From Clostridium sp. (GTDB taxonomy: Bacteria; Bacillota; Clostridia; Oscillospirales; Ruminococcaceae): a stretch of DNA of 63,710 nucleotides. Below the pieces are notes generated by a model, which was given only the letters and a program-made list of their open reading frames with translations, was not told where the DNA came from and searched no databases. The stretch's first letter is position 1; each line of letters begins with the position of its first letter. The translations under genes and the position numbers were made by a program. Below, piece after piece: positions 7,236 to 14,643 of this stretch. The stretch is taken from the NCBI GenBank assembly GCA_023664445.1, contig JAMPFN010000008.1, forward strand, positions 1 to 63,710, in the 5' to 3' direction.

Positions 7236-8279
7236 TTATTTCAGCTCAAATAATTTCTTAGGTTTCTTAACAGGCTTATAATCCACACCTATGTAATCAA
7301 GAACCTTACCAAGCCCCAAGCCGTCTTTTGACGGCTGCCACACACCATCTGCTTCCTCACCGCCATTAATGCAATAGTTATATATTTTCGGATGTGTTTC
7401 TGCAAGTTTCTGAAAGCGATTTTCAGGCTTTTCAAGGTGACAGCCAAACATACAGAACATACAGCCTGTCCTTTCAGCGCCTGTTGTATAATACTTCCCG
7501 TTTTTATCTTTTAAGATTTCACCATATACAGAGGCATAATCAAGATCATATTTAACTATATACTCCAGCACATCTTGTTCAGTCCAGAATGACATAGGCT
7601 GAGAAGATTTTCTACTTCCTTCAAAAGCATTGCAGCCATGTTGAATCCACCATTCAAATCTTAATTTTGATTCACAAGCCATAGTTGCTATAAATGGAAC
7701 TCCGCCGGTTTTCTTTTCATATTGCTTTGCAGGATTTTTCTTCATTACCGTGCAGCATTCCGCAGAACAGTTAAATGGAGCTTCAAGTAAAAACTTCCAC
7801 CTTTCACAGTTATATTGACTTTTATTACCGCTTTTATCTAAAGACAATCCGCAAAGTTTAAGATAATCTCCATGATTTTGTTCTCTGCCCTCTGCAACGG
7901 CTTTCTTAGCATACTGTACTCTGCGTGAAACTTCTTTTGAAATAACAGGATAGCCGTATTTACGAATAACTTGTTTGAATGATAGTGACGGTCTTATAAT
8001 TTTAATATTATCTCCCTTATCTTTGCACTTCTGCACAAATTGACGAATTTCCGGATATTCAAGTCCCGTATCGATAAACACAGACGGTACGTCATAAACG
8101 CCCGGCGTATTTTCAATTATATGCTTTAAAACCGTACTATCCTTTCCGCCGCTAAATGATAAATATACATCTCCTCCAAAATGATCATACCAATCTTTGA
8201 TACGTCTCTGCGTCATGATTACCTTAATCTCTAATGGAAGACTCTGCATTTGAGCAAGATCAGACACCTGATGCCTCAT
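7236..8279 (-). CDS. PP-loop PAPS-reductase-like protein
   Basis: A 347-residue member of the PAPS reductase/ATP pyrophosphatase superfamily. The PP-loop SFSGGKDS is near residue 43, with a FIDTGLEYPE motif near 72. A Cys-rich second half (CSAECC near 173; CMFCMFGC near 282) would bind a metal or iron-sulfur cluster. True PAPS reductases are shorter; phage homologues of this size resemble DndC-like or thiolation-type enzymes, but the reaction cannot be stated. ATG at 8279 is taken for its spacing from GGAG. The C-terminus KKPKKLFELK carries the KLF tail seen in the neighbouring methyltransferases, so it is probably part of the same DNA-modification block. Confidence 0.85.
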   Translation of the reverse strand: MRHQVSDLAQMQSLPLEIKVIMTQRRIKDWYDHFGGDVYLSFSGGKDSTVLKHIIENTPGVYDVPSVFIDTGLEYPEIRQFVQKCKDKGDNIKIIRPSLSFKQVIRKYGYPVISKEVSRRVQYAKKAVAEGREQNHGDYLKLCGLSLDKSGNKSQYNCERWKFLLEAPFNCSAECCTVMKKNPAKQYEKKTGGVPFIATMACESKLRFEWWIQHGCNAFEGSRKSSQPMSFWTEQDVLEYIVKYDLDYASVYGEILKDKNGKYYTTGAERTGCMFCMFGCHLEKPENRFQKLAETHPKIYNYCINGGEEADGVWQPSKDGLGLGKVLDYIGVDYKPVKKPKKLFELK

Positions 8280-8370
8280 TGAAATCACTCCACTTCATAT
8301 CAAAATACTCATCTGCTATATCAGGAAAATCTTCTTCTGTCTTTAGCAATGACTTTACTGCTGCTTTCAT
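8260..8370 (-). CDS. small acidic protein, 36 aa
   Basis: ATG at 8370 follows a strong site (GGGAGGG) and opens 36 codons (MKAAVKSLL, then EEDFPDIADEYFDMKWSDF) to TGA at 8260. It overlaps the start of the PP-loop gene by 20 bases and the end of the Cys-rich gene before it, in typical phage translational coupling. Acidic and aromatic. No family is recognised. Confidence 0.55.
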   Translation of the reverse strand: MKAAVKSLLKTEEDFPDIADEYFDMKWSDFNEASGV

Positions 8371-8539
8371 TTTTAATCCCTCCCATATCCGATTTAAAAG
8401 GTACCCTAAAAATACAGCCTTGTACACCATTATGATAACAATTTACATTAAGAAACTGATTTACAAACTGAAAGTGTTCACACCATATACATCTTTTTCT
8501 TTTATAACAATTATTACAATCACAGGATCTAACACACAT
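8321..8539 (-). CDS. small Cys-rich protein, possible zinc binder
   Basis: 72 residues with seven Cys, five of them in the first 20 (MCVRSCDCNNCYKRKRCIWC), arranged as C-x-C-x2-C plus C-x2-C. This suggests a zinc or other metal site. The C-terminal half is basic (KVIAKDRRRF). ATG at 8539 follows AAAGGGG. It lies between a methyltransferase and the PP-loop gene with overlapping ends, so it is co-translated with them. Function unknown. Confidence 0.6.
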   Translation of the reverse strand: MCVRSCDCNNCYKRKRCIWCEHFQFVNQFLNVNCYHNGVQGCIFRVPFKSDMGGIKNESSSKVIAKDRRRFS

Positions 8540-8553
8540 AATTTTATACCCCT

Positions 8554-9774
8554 TTAAAATAACTTCTTCGGTTTGCCGCAGTTTACAGCTTTTACACGCT
8601 GTGTTCCGACATTACAATACGGATCAGTTTCCGTATTCATTAATTCAATATCTATCCATTTCAAATGATAACCGCTGTCACGATTCAGTTCTTCACAAGC
8701 TACTGCATGAGTACAGCTTCCTGCCGTTATATCAATAGTTGTACCATCGATCGGCGTCAGCAGCTTAATAAGCCATTTGATAAGTTCTATTGGTTTTACT
8801 GTAACATGAGGATTTCTTTCACCATCCGGAAGTTTACGTTCATTAGGCGATACCTTTGGACAATATTTAATTATTGGAAAATATCGGCTTCCTCCACCTG
8901 TATCACCATATCCACCAAGTGAATCATTTATATAATTTGCATTAGTTTTATCCTGATAAGCTCCATATACACGTTTCGCTCTCCCAGTTCTTGATAATTC
9001 ACCACTTCCACCGGTGGACTTTGTTAAACCCGTCTGCTCATCAAGCATCTCTGCAGTACCTTCATCTAAAATCAGATTAGGCGGAAATCTTCCTGAATCT
9101 TTAATACAGCATTTTGCCTGCTCCAAAGGCGTAGTTCCGTCACCATAAATATCTGTACCATTACCAAATCCACGGCTATGATCAGAAGCTTCTGTAAAAT
9201 TGGTCTTTGCTTTTGCTGTTTGAATATCCTGTTCACTCTGAAACGGAACTCTGCAAGCGTCTATATTCATAGCTCCGCAGCCATATTTTTCAATATTCTG
9301 AATATATGTACCTTCAAGAGGTTTTTGAAAGATAGTGATCGGTTCATGTGCAGGTTTTAACCCGGCTGTTTTATATCCACCATATTTATCAGCTGCTGCC
9401 TTATTTCCTGATTTATCAAACAGTTTTCCAATGTCCTGATTTTTAGGCATTCCGGTAGAATATATCCAATCTATCTCCTCAACGATCTTGAATCCCACAT
9501 CTTCAAAAGCGCATTTCATTCTATGATTTGTCTTAGGATGTCCGAATATTGCCGCATATCCACCCGGTTTCAAAACCTTGAACAGCAATTCCGCACGCTT
9601 AAAGCACCAATCATAGAAGTTATTATTAAAATCCCAGTTCTTTCCCATAAATTCAATTGCATATGGAAAATCAGATATGCAGCTGTCTACAGACGTTTTG
9701 TCTAATTCGGTAAGTACGTCAACATTATCACCATGAATAATCTTGCCATTGTTATTATCATAAATAATTTCCAT
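8554..9774 (-). CDS. site-specific DNA methyltransferase (amino group), DFPY variant
   Basis: A 406-residue methyltransferase of the N4/N6 class in beta-like order: the catalytic motif first (SDFPYAIEFMGK, about 34-45), then LKPGGYAAIFGHPKT, and motif I near the C-terminus (VTVKPIELIKWLIKL, then TIDITAGSCTHA). Two key motifs are unusual: DFPY in place of DPPY, and TAGSCTH in place of F-x-GSGTT. A central insertion of about 150 residues (roughly 130-290) may be the recognition domain. ATG at 9774 follows GGAGGAAATT. It ends GKPKKLF. It overlaps the upstream gene by 17 bases. Confidence 0.88.
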   Translation of the reverse strand: MEIIYDNNNGKIIHGDNVDVLTELDKTSVDSCISDFPYAIEFMGKNWDFNNNFYDWCFKRAELLFKVLKPGGYAAIFGHPKTNHRMKCAFEDVGFKIVEEIDWIYSTGMPKNQDIGKLFDKSGNKAAADKYGGYKTAGLKPAHEPITIFQKPLEGTYIQNIEKYGCGAMNIDACRVPFQSEQDIQTAKAKTNFTEASDHSRGFGNGTDIYGDGTTPLEQAKCCIKDSGRFPPNLILDEGTAEMLDEQTGLTKSTGGSGELSRTGRAKRVYGAYQDKTNANYINDSLGGYGDTGGGSRYFPIIKYCPKVSPNERKLPDGERNPHVTVKPIELIKWLIKLLTPIDGTTIDITAGSCTHAVACEELNRDSGYHLKWIDIELMNTETDPYCNVGTQRVKAVNCGKPKKLF

Positions 9775-10105
9775 TTTCAATTTCCTCCATCATTTCTTTA
9801 TAGGAAATACCGCCGGTCAATCCGGGAGATGCATCGCTGTCCGTAGGTGTATATTCAGCGTCCTTAAATGACGGATGCTTGAATTCAATCATTGCAAAAT
9901 TAGCAATGTCTACAAGATATTCTGTATTATGAGTTTTCTCATAAAGTTCCAAACGCTCTTTGATACTTTTATAAGCCTGAGCTAATTCTGGATATGTCTG
10001 AGAACACCATCCGTATTTATAATGTGACATAACAATAGCATTCTGCATTTTAGAAATAAACTCTTTTGAAAAATCTCTATTCAGTATTTGTTCTTTTGTA
10101 TCCAT
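9758..10105 (-). CDS. hypothetical phage protein
   Basis: 115 residues, mostly alpha-helical. Start ATG 10105 (MDTKEQILNRDF) is preferred over two nearby ATGs because GGAG lies 10 bases before it. The segment TEYLVDIANFAMIEF resembles the closing helix of nucleotide-metabolism proteins of the MazG-like/Nmad type (DL-ANYA), but the pyrophosphohydrolase motifs are not complete. It follows its own terminator-promoter pair (10139-10192) and is translationally coupled to the methyltransferase at 8554. Confidence 0.65.
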   Translation of the reverse strand: MDTKEQILNRDFSKEFISKMQNAIVMSHYKYGWCSQTYPELAQAYKSIKERLELYEKTHNTEYLVDIANFAMIEFKHPSFKDAEYTPTDSDASPGLTGGISYKEMMEEIENGNYL

Positions 10106-10138
10106 GATCATCATACTCCTTTTCAGATAGTTACATAG

Positions 10139-10150
10139 ATAATAACGATT
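10139..10150 (-). promoter_or_regulatory. phage promoter motif AATCGTTATTAT
   Basis: A perfect 12-base copy on the minus strand, immediately after the nrdD terminator and 34 bases before the ATG at 10105. Confidence 0.6.
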
Positions 10151-10154
10151 CTGA

Positions 10155-10192
10155 TAAAACAAAATCAGCTGATACTTTTACATATCAGCTGA
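10155..10192 (-). terminator. terminator after nrdD
   Basis: A 10-bp stem (TCAGCTGATA at 10165-10174 with TATCAGCTGA at 10183-10192), then TTTTGTTTT on the minus strand. Confidence 0.8.
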
Positions 10193-10200
10193 CTTTAAAA

Positions 10201-12375
10201 TTATAGATGAAGCACTCTTTCCTTGATTTCCTGAGTACGTCCCTGATTCCAATACTGCGTACCGATATAACCGCAGGTCCTTCTTGCGACATTCATTTTA
10301 TCCTGATCTCTGTTGCCGCACTGAGGACACTCCCATACAAGCTTTCCGTCATCATTATTGACAATTTGTATCTCGCCGTTAAATCCGCATTCCTGGCAAT
10401 AATCCGATTTTGTGTTAAGCTCGGCATATATGTTGTTTTCATAAATATGCTTCATCACCGCAAGTACGGCGTCAATGTTATTCTGCATATTTGGGACTTC
10501 AACATAGCTTACAGCTCCGCCCGGCGAAAGCTTTTGAAACTCAGCTTCAATTGAAAGCTTTGTAAAAGCGTCAATTTCTTCCGTGACATGAACATGATAG
10601 CTATTGGTAATATAATTTTTATCTGTAACGCCTTCAATAATACCGAAACGCTTTTTCAGGCATTTTGCAAACTTATATGTAGTTGTTTCAATAGGCGTAC
10701 CATATAAGCTGAAATCAATGTTGTGTATTTCTTTCCAATGCTGACAAGCGTCATTCAGTCGCTGCATTACCTCTAATGCAAACGGCATTGCCTCCGGGTC
10801 GGTATGTGATTTGCCGGTCATGTATCTGGTGCATTCATATAATCCTACGTATCCAAGCGAAATGGTTGAATATCCGCCAAATAAAAGCTTATCGATTTTC
10901 TCGCCCTTTTCAAGTCTTGCTAATGCTCCATGCTGCCATAAAATAGGCGCTACATCAGATGGAGTACCTAACAAACGATTATGTCTGCACATCAACGCTT
11001 CGTGACACAATTCAAGCCTTTCATCAAGTATCTTCCAAAATTTATCCATATCCTTTTCAGAAGAACAAGCCGCGTCTACAAGATTGATTGTAACAACACC
11101 CTGATTGAATCTGCCGTAGTATTTAGGCTTTCCGCTTTCATCAACATAAGGAGTAAGGAAACTTCTGCAGCCCATACATACGTAACAATTTCCATTTCCG
11201 TTTTTATCAATTTTATACTCAAGCATTTTCTTTTCGGAAATATAATCGGGAACCATTCTTTTAGCCGTACACTTTGAAGCAAGCTTTGTAAGATACCAAT
11301 ACTTTGAATCTTCTGTAATGTTATTTTCTTCAAGTACATAGATAAGTTTCGGAAAGGCTTGCGTGATATACACGCCCTTTTCATTTTTAATTCCCAATAT
11401 TCTCTGGATAAGAACTTCTTCAATAATCAGCGCAAGATCGTCTCTGAGCTTACCCTCCGGCACTTCGTTCAAATACATGAACATTGTAACGAAAGGAGCT
11501 TGTCCGTTAGTTGTCATTAATGTTATTATCTGATATTGAATTATCTGTACTCCTCTTTTAATATCTTCCTTCACACGTATTTCAGCGACTTCGTTTACCT
11601 TGCTATCGTCAAATTCAAATCCGGCAGTTTCAAATTCATCTCTCACTGCCTTTCTGAATTTCTGACGACTTACGTCAACAAAAGGTGCAAGATGTGAAAA
11701 AGTGATACTCTGACCGCCGTATTGATTACTTGCTACCTGTGCAATGATCTGAGTGATAATATTACAGGCGGTTGAAAACATATGAGGCTTTTCTATGAGC
11801 GTTTCACTTATGACTGTTCCGTTCTGGAGCATATCTTCTAAGTTAATCAAACAACAGTTATGCATGTGCTGAGCGTAATAATCGGTATCGTGAAAATGTA
11901 TGATACCTTCTTCATGTGCTCTGACTATATGTTCCGGCAAAAGAAATCTTTTGGTAATGTCTCTGCTGACTTCTCCCGCCATGTAATCTCTTTGCACGCT
12001 GTTGATTATCGGGTCCTTATTTGAATTTTCCTGTTTAGCTTCCTCATTATTACATTCAATAAGACTTAAAATCTTTTCATCAGTAGAATTGCTCTGTCTT
12101 ATAAGCGAATGCGTATAGCGGTACGTAATATATCTTTTAGCCAAATCATGATTTCCCGAATCCATCAGCCTATTTTCAACCATGTCCTGAATATCCTCTA
12201 CAGAAGGTATTCCTTTCAGTTTAAGACACTCTGATTGTATACCATAAGCAATAGATTCGATCTGCTCTTTTGTCAGTTCATACCTGTTATCAACAGCATT
12301 GGCTTTTGAAATTGCAGATATGATCTTGTTTACGTCAAACTGTTCCTCAGAACCGTTTCTTTTCATAATAATCAT
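10201..12375 (-). CDS. nrdD: anaerobic (class III) ribonucleoside-triphosphate reductase
   Basis: About 724 residues. The N-terminal ATP-cone (MKRNGSEEQFDVNKI to about residue 95) is the allosteric domain. A long barrel follows, then two zinc-binding Cys pairs (CQECGF near 665; CPQCGN near 690), and the glycyl-radical loop RRTCGYIG near the C-terminus, whose Gly carries the radical. It makes dNTPs from NTPs under anaerobic conditions and needs the radical-SAM activase NrdG, which is not in this window, so the host or another phage locus must supply it. ATG 12375 is chosen; GTG 12384 is possible. Length is normal, with no intein or intron. Confidence 0.95.
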   Translation of the reverse strand: MIIMKRNGSEEQFDVNKIISAISKANAVDNRYELTKEQIESIAYGIQSECLKLKGIPSVEDIQDMVENRLMDSGNHDLAKRYITYRYTHSLIRQSNSTDEKILSLIECNNEEAKQENSNKDPIINSVQRDYMAGEVSRDITKRFLLPEHIVRAHEEGIIHFHDTDYYAQHMHNCCLINLEDMLQNGTVISETLIEKPHMFSTACNIITQIIAQVASNQYGGQSITFSHLAPFVDVSRQKFRKAVRDEFETAGFEFDDSKVNEVAEIRVKEDIKRGVQIIQYQIITLMTTNGQAPFVTMFMYLNEVPEGKLRDDLALIIEEVLIQRILGIKNEKGVYITQAFPKLIYVLEENNITEDSKYWYLTKLASKCTAKRMVPDYISEKKMLEYKIDKNGNGNCYVCMGCRSFLTPYVDESGKPKYYGRFNQGVVTINLVDAACSSEKDMDKFWKILDERLELCHEALMCRHNRLLGTPSDVAPILWQHGALARLEKGEKIDKLLFGGYSTISLGYVGLYECTRYMTGKSHTDPEAMPFALEVMQRLNDACQHWKEIHNIDFSLYGTPIETTTYKFAKCLKKRFGIIEGVTDKNYITNSYHVHVTEEIDAFTKLSIEAEFQKLSPGGAVSYVEVPNMQNNIDAVLAVMKHIYENNIYAELNTKSDYCQECGFNGEIQIVNNDDGKLVWECPQCGNRDQDKMNVARRTCGYIGTQYWNQGRTQEIKERVLHL

Positions 12376-12403
12376 TTTTATCACACCCAGTTAAATAGCA
12401 AAT

Positions 12404-12434
12404 AAGATGATCAAACAGTAAATTCAATCATCTT
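12404..12434 (-). terminator. hairpin between structured RNA and nrdD
   Basis: An 8-bp stem AAGATGAT/ATCATCTT with a 15-base loop, followed on the minus strand by ATTTGCTATTT. A weak terminator or an RNA 3' boundary for the ncRNA at 12472-12899. Confidence 0.45.
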
Positions 12435-12471
12435 ACAGCGGATATATTGTTCATTATTCATAATATGAACA

Positions 12472-12899
12472 TGGTCAAGATAGTAAGGATTGAACTCACC
12501 ATCTTGATATGATACATCAGCGTCTATGAGCGGTAGGTATATTTACCGTTTGAAGTACCCTCATAGACCTGCCAAAGTTGCGATCTTTGTTATCTATAAC
12601 AGTTGCTGATGTATAAAATTGACTTAATTAATAATTAAGTCAGTCAGGATATCCCCACCTGACAACGGAAGATGAATGTTACTGAGTCATTCTCCTTTCT
12701 TATTTCAGCTTACACGATCAGTTCTCAGAAACTGCGGCTGGGGATTCCTTTTCATCAGGCGTATCAGCAGAAGCTCATCATTCACTTAGTACCGTAACTT
12801 GAACGGCGCTGACCGATTAGCCTGATGTTCGGGCAAGTATTACCCACCAAGTTTTACGACATTGACAAGTCGGCTATTCTTTAGTCTCGCTCTATCTTA
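12472..12899 (-). ncRNA. structured RNA closed by a tRNA-like end
   Basis: A 428-base non-coding interval. Its ends pair as a 7-bp acceptor (TAAGATA at 12893-12899 with TATCTTG at 12476-12482). The 3' strand is preceded directly by a T-arm (GTGAG, loop TTCAATC, CTTAC) and followed by discriminator A and CCA, which is exact tRNA/tmRNA geometry. Inside are long stems: CATCAGGC/GCCTGATG, an 8-bp GACTTAAT/ATTAAGTC hairpin, a 10-bp ATACATCAGC/GCTGATGTAT stem enclosing GTCTATGAG/CTCATAGAC, and smaller hairpins. There is no tmRNA tag or D-loop consensus and no obvious anticodon arm. It starts three bases after the stop of 12902-13150. Confidence 0.6.
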
Positions 12900-12901
12900 G
12901 A

Positions 12902-13150
12902 TTAATGTTCCGCACAATAATCTACTAACCTTTTGGCTAATATCTCATCTTCATCAGTTAAAATACAAGTTTCCGTCATCAAGAATATGAGCTTATCCAG
13001 AATTTCATCACGAGATTCCGTGTCATATTCTACAGCAGATAAAGCATACTTATCAATAAAGTAGTTAATTAATGTGGAGACTTTCCACTTGCAATTCTCA
13101 TTAACTTCAGGTATTGACATACTATAATCTACTTGTAAACCTCTGCTCAT
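12902..13150 (-). CDS. hypothetical small protein
   Basis: 82 residues from ATG 13150, which follows an ideal GGAGGAATAAT site. Helical, acidic C-terminal half (DILDKLIFLMTET-like helix, then DEDEILAKRLVDY). No family is recognised. It sits between two structured or tRNA-like RNA elements and shares their transcription from the promoter motif at 13530. Confidence 0.65.
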   Translation of the reverse strand: MSRGLQVDYSMSIPEVNENCKWKVSTLINYFIDKYALSAVEYDTESRDEILDKLIFLMTETCILTDEDEILAKRLVDYCAEH

Positions 13151-13212
13151 ATTATTCCTCCTGACTTTATCATAAACAACGTCTGGTGCAGTGTGCAGGT
13201 CCTGCCCCTGCC

Positions 13213-13252
13213 GGTGGTTATTCACTGAGTAAACCACCTATTCCCAGTGAAT
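13213..13252 (-). promoter_or_regulatory. two interlocked, mutually exclusive hairpins
   Basis: Two perfect inverted repeats overlap in pseudoknot order: GGTGGTT/AACCACC (7 bp) and ATTCACTG/CAGTGAAT (8 bp). With zero or four bases between strands they cannot easily coexist, so they would switch. They lie in the 5' region of the gene at 12902-13150. A nearby TGACA...TGTCA-closed structure (about 13275-13315) adds GCAGG/CCTGC and an adjoining CTGCATATATGCAG palindrome. Confidence 0.45.
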
Positions 13253-13364
13253 TGAATGCACATCATCTTGCTGCGCTGACACTGCATATATGCAGGTCTT
13301 TCCCTGCTGTCACCATTTACTATTCAGTTTTGAGAGTCGTATGTAAATGATAATCAGTAGACTC

Positions 13365-13450
13365 TGGTACCGAAGATTGGACTCGAACCAATATTTTTAT
13401 GTGCAGAGCTATAGTACACATATACCTCTTGCCAATTGGGCTACTCCGGC
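13365..13450 (-). tRNA. atypical tRNA or tRNA-like element
   Basis: The acceptor GCCGGAG (13444-13450) pairs with CTTCGGT (13369-13375). Discriminator A and encoded CCA (13365-13367) follow. The T-arm ATTGG/CCAAT with loop TTCGAGT is perfect, and the D-arm has GCC...GG with the TTGG of a D-loop. The middle is abnormal: in place of a 5-bp anticodon stem and 7-base loop there is an 8-bp stem (TATGTGTA/TGCACATA) with a 9-base loop CTATAGCTC, so no anticodon can be assigned. Total 86 bases. It is either a degenerate phage tRNA or a tRNA mimic. Confidence 0.65.
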
Positions 13451-13529
13451 TTGTCTGCCGTCAACCCGCAGACGGCAGTATTCTGTTCATTACAGATTCC
13501 CTGTACAGCTGTTATAAGCTGTACCACTT

Positions 13530-13541
13530 ATAATAACGATT
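13530..13541 (-). promoter_or_regulatory. phage promoter motif AATCGTTATTAT
   Basis: A perfect copy with upstream TTGATTT on the minus strand. It follows the stop of 13545-13847 and precedes the tRNA-like element, the gene at 12902 and the structured RNA, which it probably transcribes. Confidence 0.6.
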
Positions 13542-13544
13542 TGC

Positions 13545-13847
13545 TTAAATCAAGTTTCTGACCTCATATTCAGTCAGCAGCATCAGGCTATAATTAGCAA
13601 GATCGAGCAGCGTATCCATTACAGATTCATTGACCTGCGGTTTATCTGCATTATTAAGCAAAAGTGATCTTACACAGTTCATCTTATCGTCCATACGGAC
13701 AATTGCAGAAGTATAACCCATATTGTCAATACCTTTTGCGAAAGAATCATCATAATCGGTATTCTTGGCACGATAGATACCGTTGAGCTTGTCACAATAG
13801 GATTTATGAATATCATATTTTTGTTCAAGTTTTGCTATATCAGACAT
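13545..13847 (-). CDS. DUF1599 / nucleotide-modification-associated domain 1 protein
   Basis: 100 residues. The pattern NTDYDDSFAKG (about 30-40), IVRMDDKMNCVRSLL (about 49-63) and VNESVMDTLLDLANYSLM (about 74-91) matches the Nmad1 (DUF1599) family, which is found in phages and linked to nucleotide or base modification. The conserved acidic residues are present. The family is usually 80-170 residues, so this is complete. It is last in the run 16488-13545 and is followed by a promoter motif. Confidence 0.82.
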   Translation of the reverse strand: MSDIAKLEQKYDIHKSYCDKLNGIYRAKNTDYDDSFAKGIDNMGYTSAIVRMDDKMNCVRSLLLNNADKPQVNESVMDTLLDLANYSLMLLTEYEVRNLI

Positions 13848-13862
13848 TTCCTGTTTCCTCCG

Positions 13863-14156
13863 TTAAGATAATTTTCGCACACGAACCTTGATTTTTCTGT
13901 TATCCGTATCTCCGGTTTCGGAAATCTCAATTCCCAGCTTATGTATTCTCTCCATAAGCGAATCCAACACCGGATCATACTTTTCATGAATCTTATCAAT
14001 TTCAGATTTGAAAGCTTCATAATTTTCATTGAAAAGCTTTATGACCTGCGTGGCATTTGCGATTATCTCATCATTTTCAGCCTTTACAGCTTTATCATAA
14101 GTCGGATAATATTTACCCGTTTCGGTTGAATAATAAATAGGTCTTTTCTGGATCAT
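13863..14156 (-). CDS. hypothetical helical protein
   Basis: 97 residues from ATG 14156 (MIQKRPIYYSTETGKYYPTY), chosen for GGAG 11 bases upstream. After a short beta-like N-terminus it forms a long charged helix (about 30-80), likely a coiled coil, and ends in a basic tail (KIKVRVRKLS). It lies between the S1 protein and the Nmad1 gene with short gaps. Unknown function. Confidence 0.65.
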   Translation of the reverse strand: MIQKRPIYYSTETGKYYPTYDKAVKAENDEIIANATQVIKLFNENYEAFKSEIDKIHEKYDPVLDSLMERIHKLGIEISETGDTDNRKIKVRVRKLS

Positions 14157-14179
14157 AAAATATATCACTCCATTTTTTA

Positions 14180-14617
14180 TTACTTTCTATGATTTCGTTT
14201 GTGACTTCCATTGTTCTTGGAATGCATGGCTTTCATCTTTTCCTTAAGACACTGATCAGCAGCCGCGATCATATCATCAAGATTCTTTTCCTTAGCTATA
14301 TCAGTAATCAATTCCGTATCAACATAACTTATATTGTTCTTAGGTTTGAGGTGCAGATGATGCAAAGAAAGTTCGCCATTATTTTCGGTAACTCGCTTGT
14401 CATCAATACTTTTAATTCCCATAGCGGTCAGCTCATCGCCAACGCTTACAAAATCATTTATGTCTGAAATAAATGAATCAGCTATTTTTGAAATGTGAAT
14501 AAATTCAGTAGTCCCGGAATCCTCAATCAAAACTATAATGCCTTTTGTAAGTATCTTGACTACTTTTACATTGTAAATATCGCCTTCCCTGATATGTATT
14601 CTTTGTATACCTTCCAT
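14180..14617 (-). CDS. S1-domain RNA-binding protein
   Basis: 145 residues. The first 75 or so form an S1/OB-fold: GDIYNVKVVKILTKGIIVLI, then TEFIHISKIAD, then VSVGDELTAMGI, which is the classic S1 spacing including FIHIS. The second half is a charged helix and a basic Ser/Asn/His-rich tail (SHKRNHRK) that could also bind nucleic acid. Clear AGGAAAAT-type site. Possibly binds phage mRNA or competes with host ribosomal S1; that role is inference. It is in one operon with the Rad50-like gene. Confidence 0.85.
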   Translation of the reverse strand: MEGIQRIHIREGDIYNVKVVKILTKGIIVLIEDSGTTEFIHISKIADSFISDINDFVSVGDELTAMGIKSIDDKRVTENNGELSLHHLHLKPKNNISYVDTELITDIAKEKNLDDMIAAADQCLKEKMKAMHSKNNGSHKRNHRK

Positions 14618-14643
14618 ATTTTCCTCCGACAGATAGTAAAAGT

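Noticed and set aside
10201..12375. T4-like intron or intein in nrdD
   Set aside because: The protein reads through all expected domains at normal length.
12472..12899. Group I intron
   Set aside because: Pairings resembling P4-P6, P8 and P9 can be drawn (for example AATCCCCAGCC as a Q-like strand), but P7 has a mismatch, P1 and the exon junctions are missing, and the adjoining nrdD and 12902 genes are intact.
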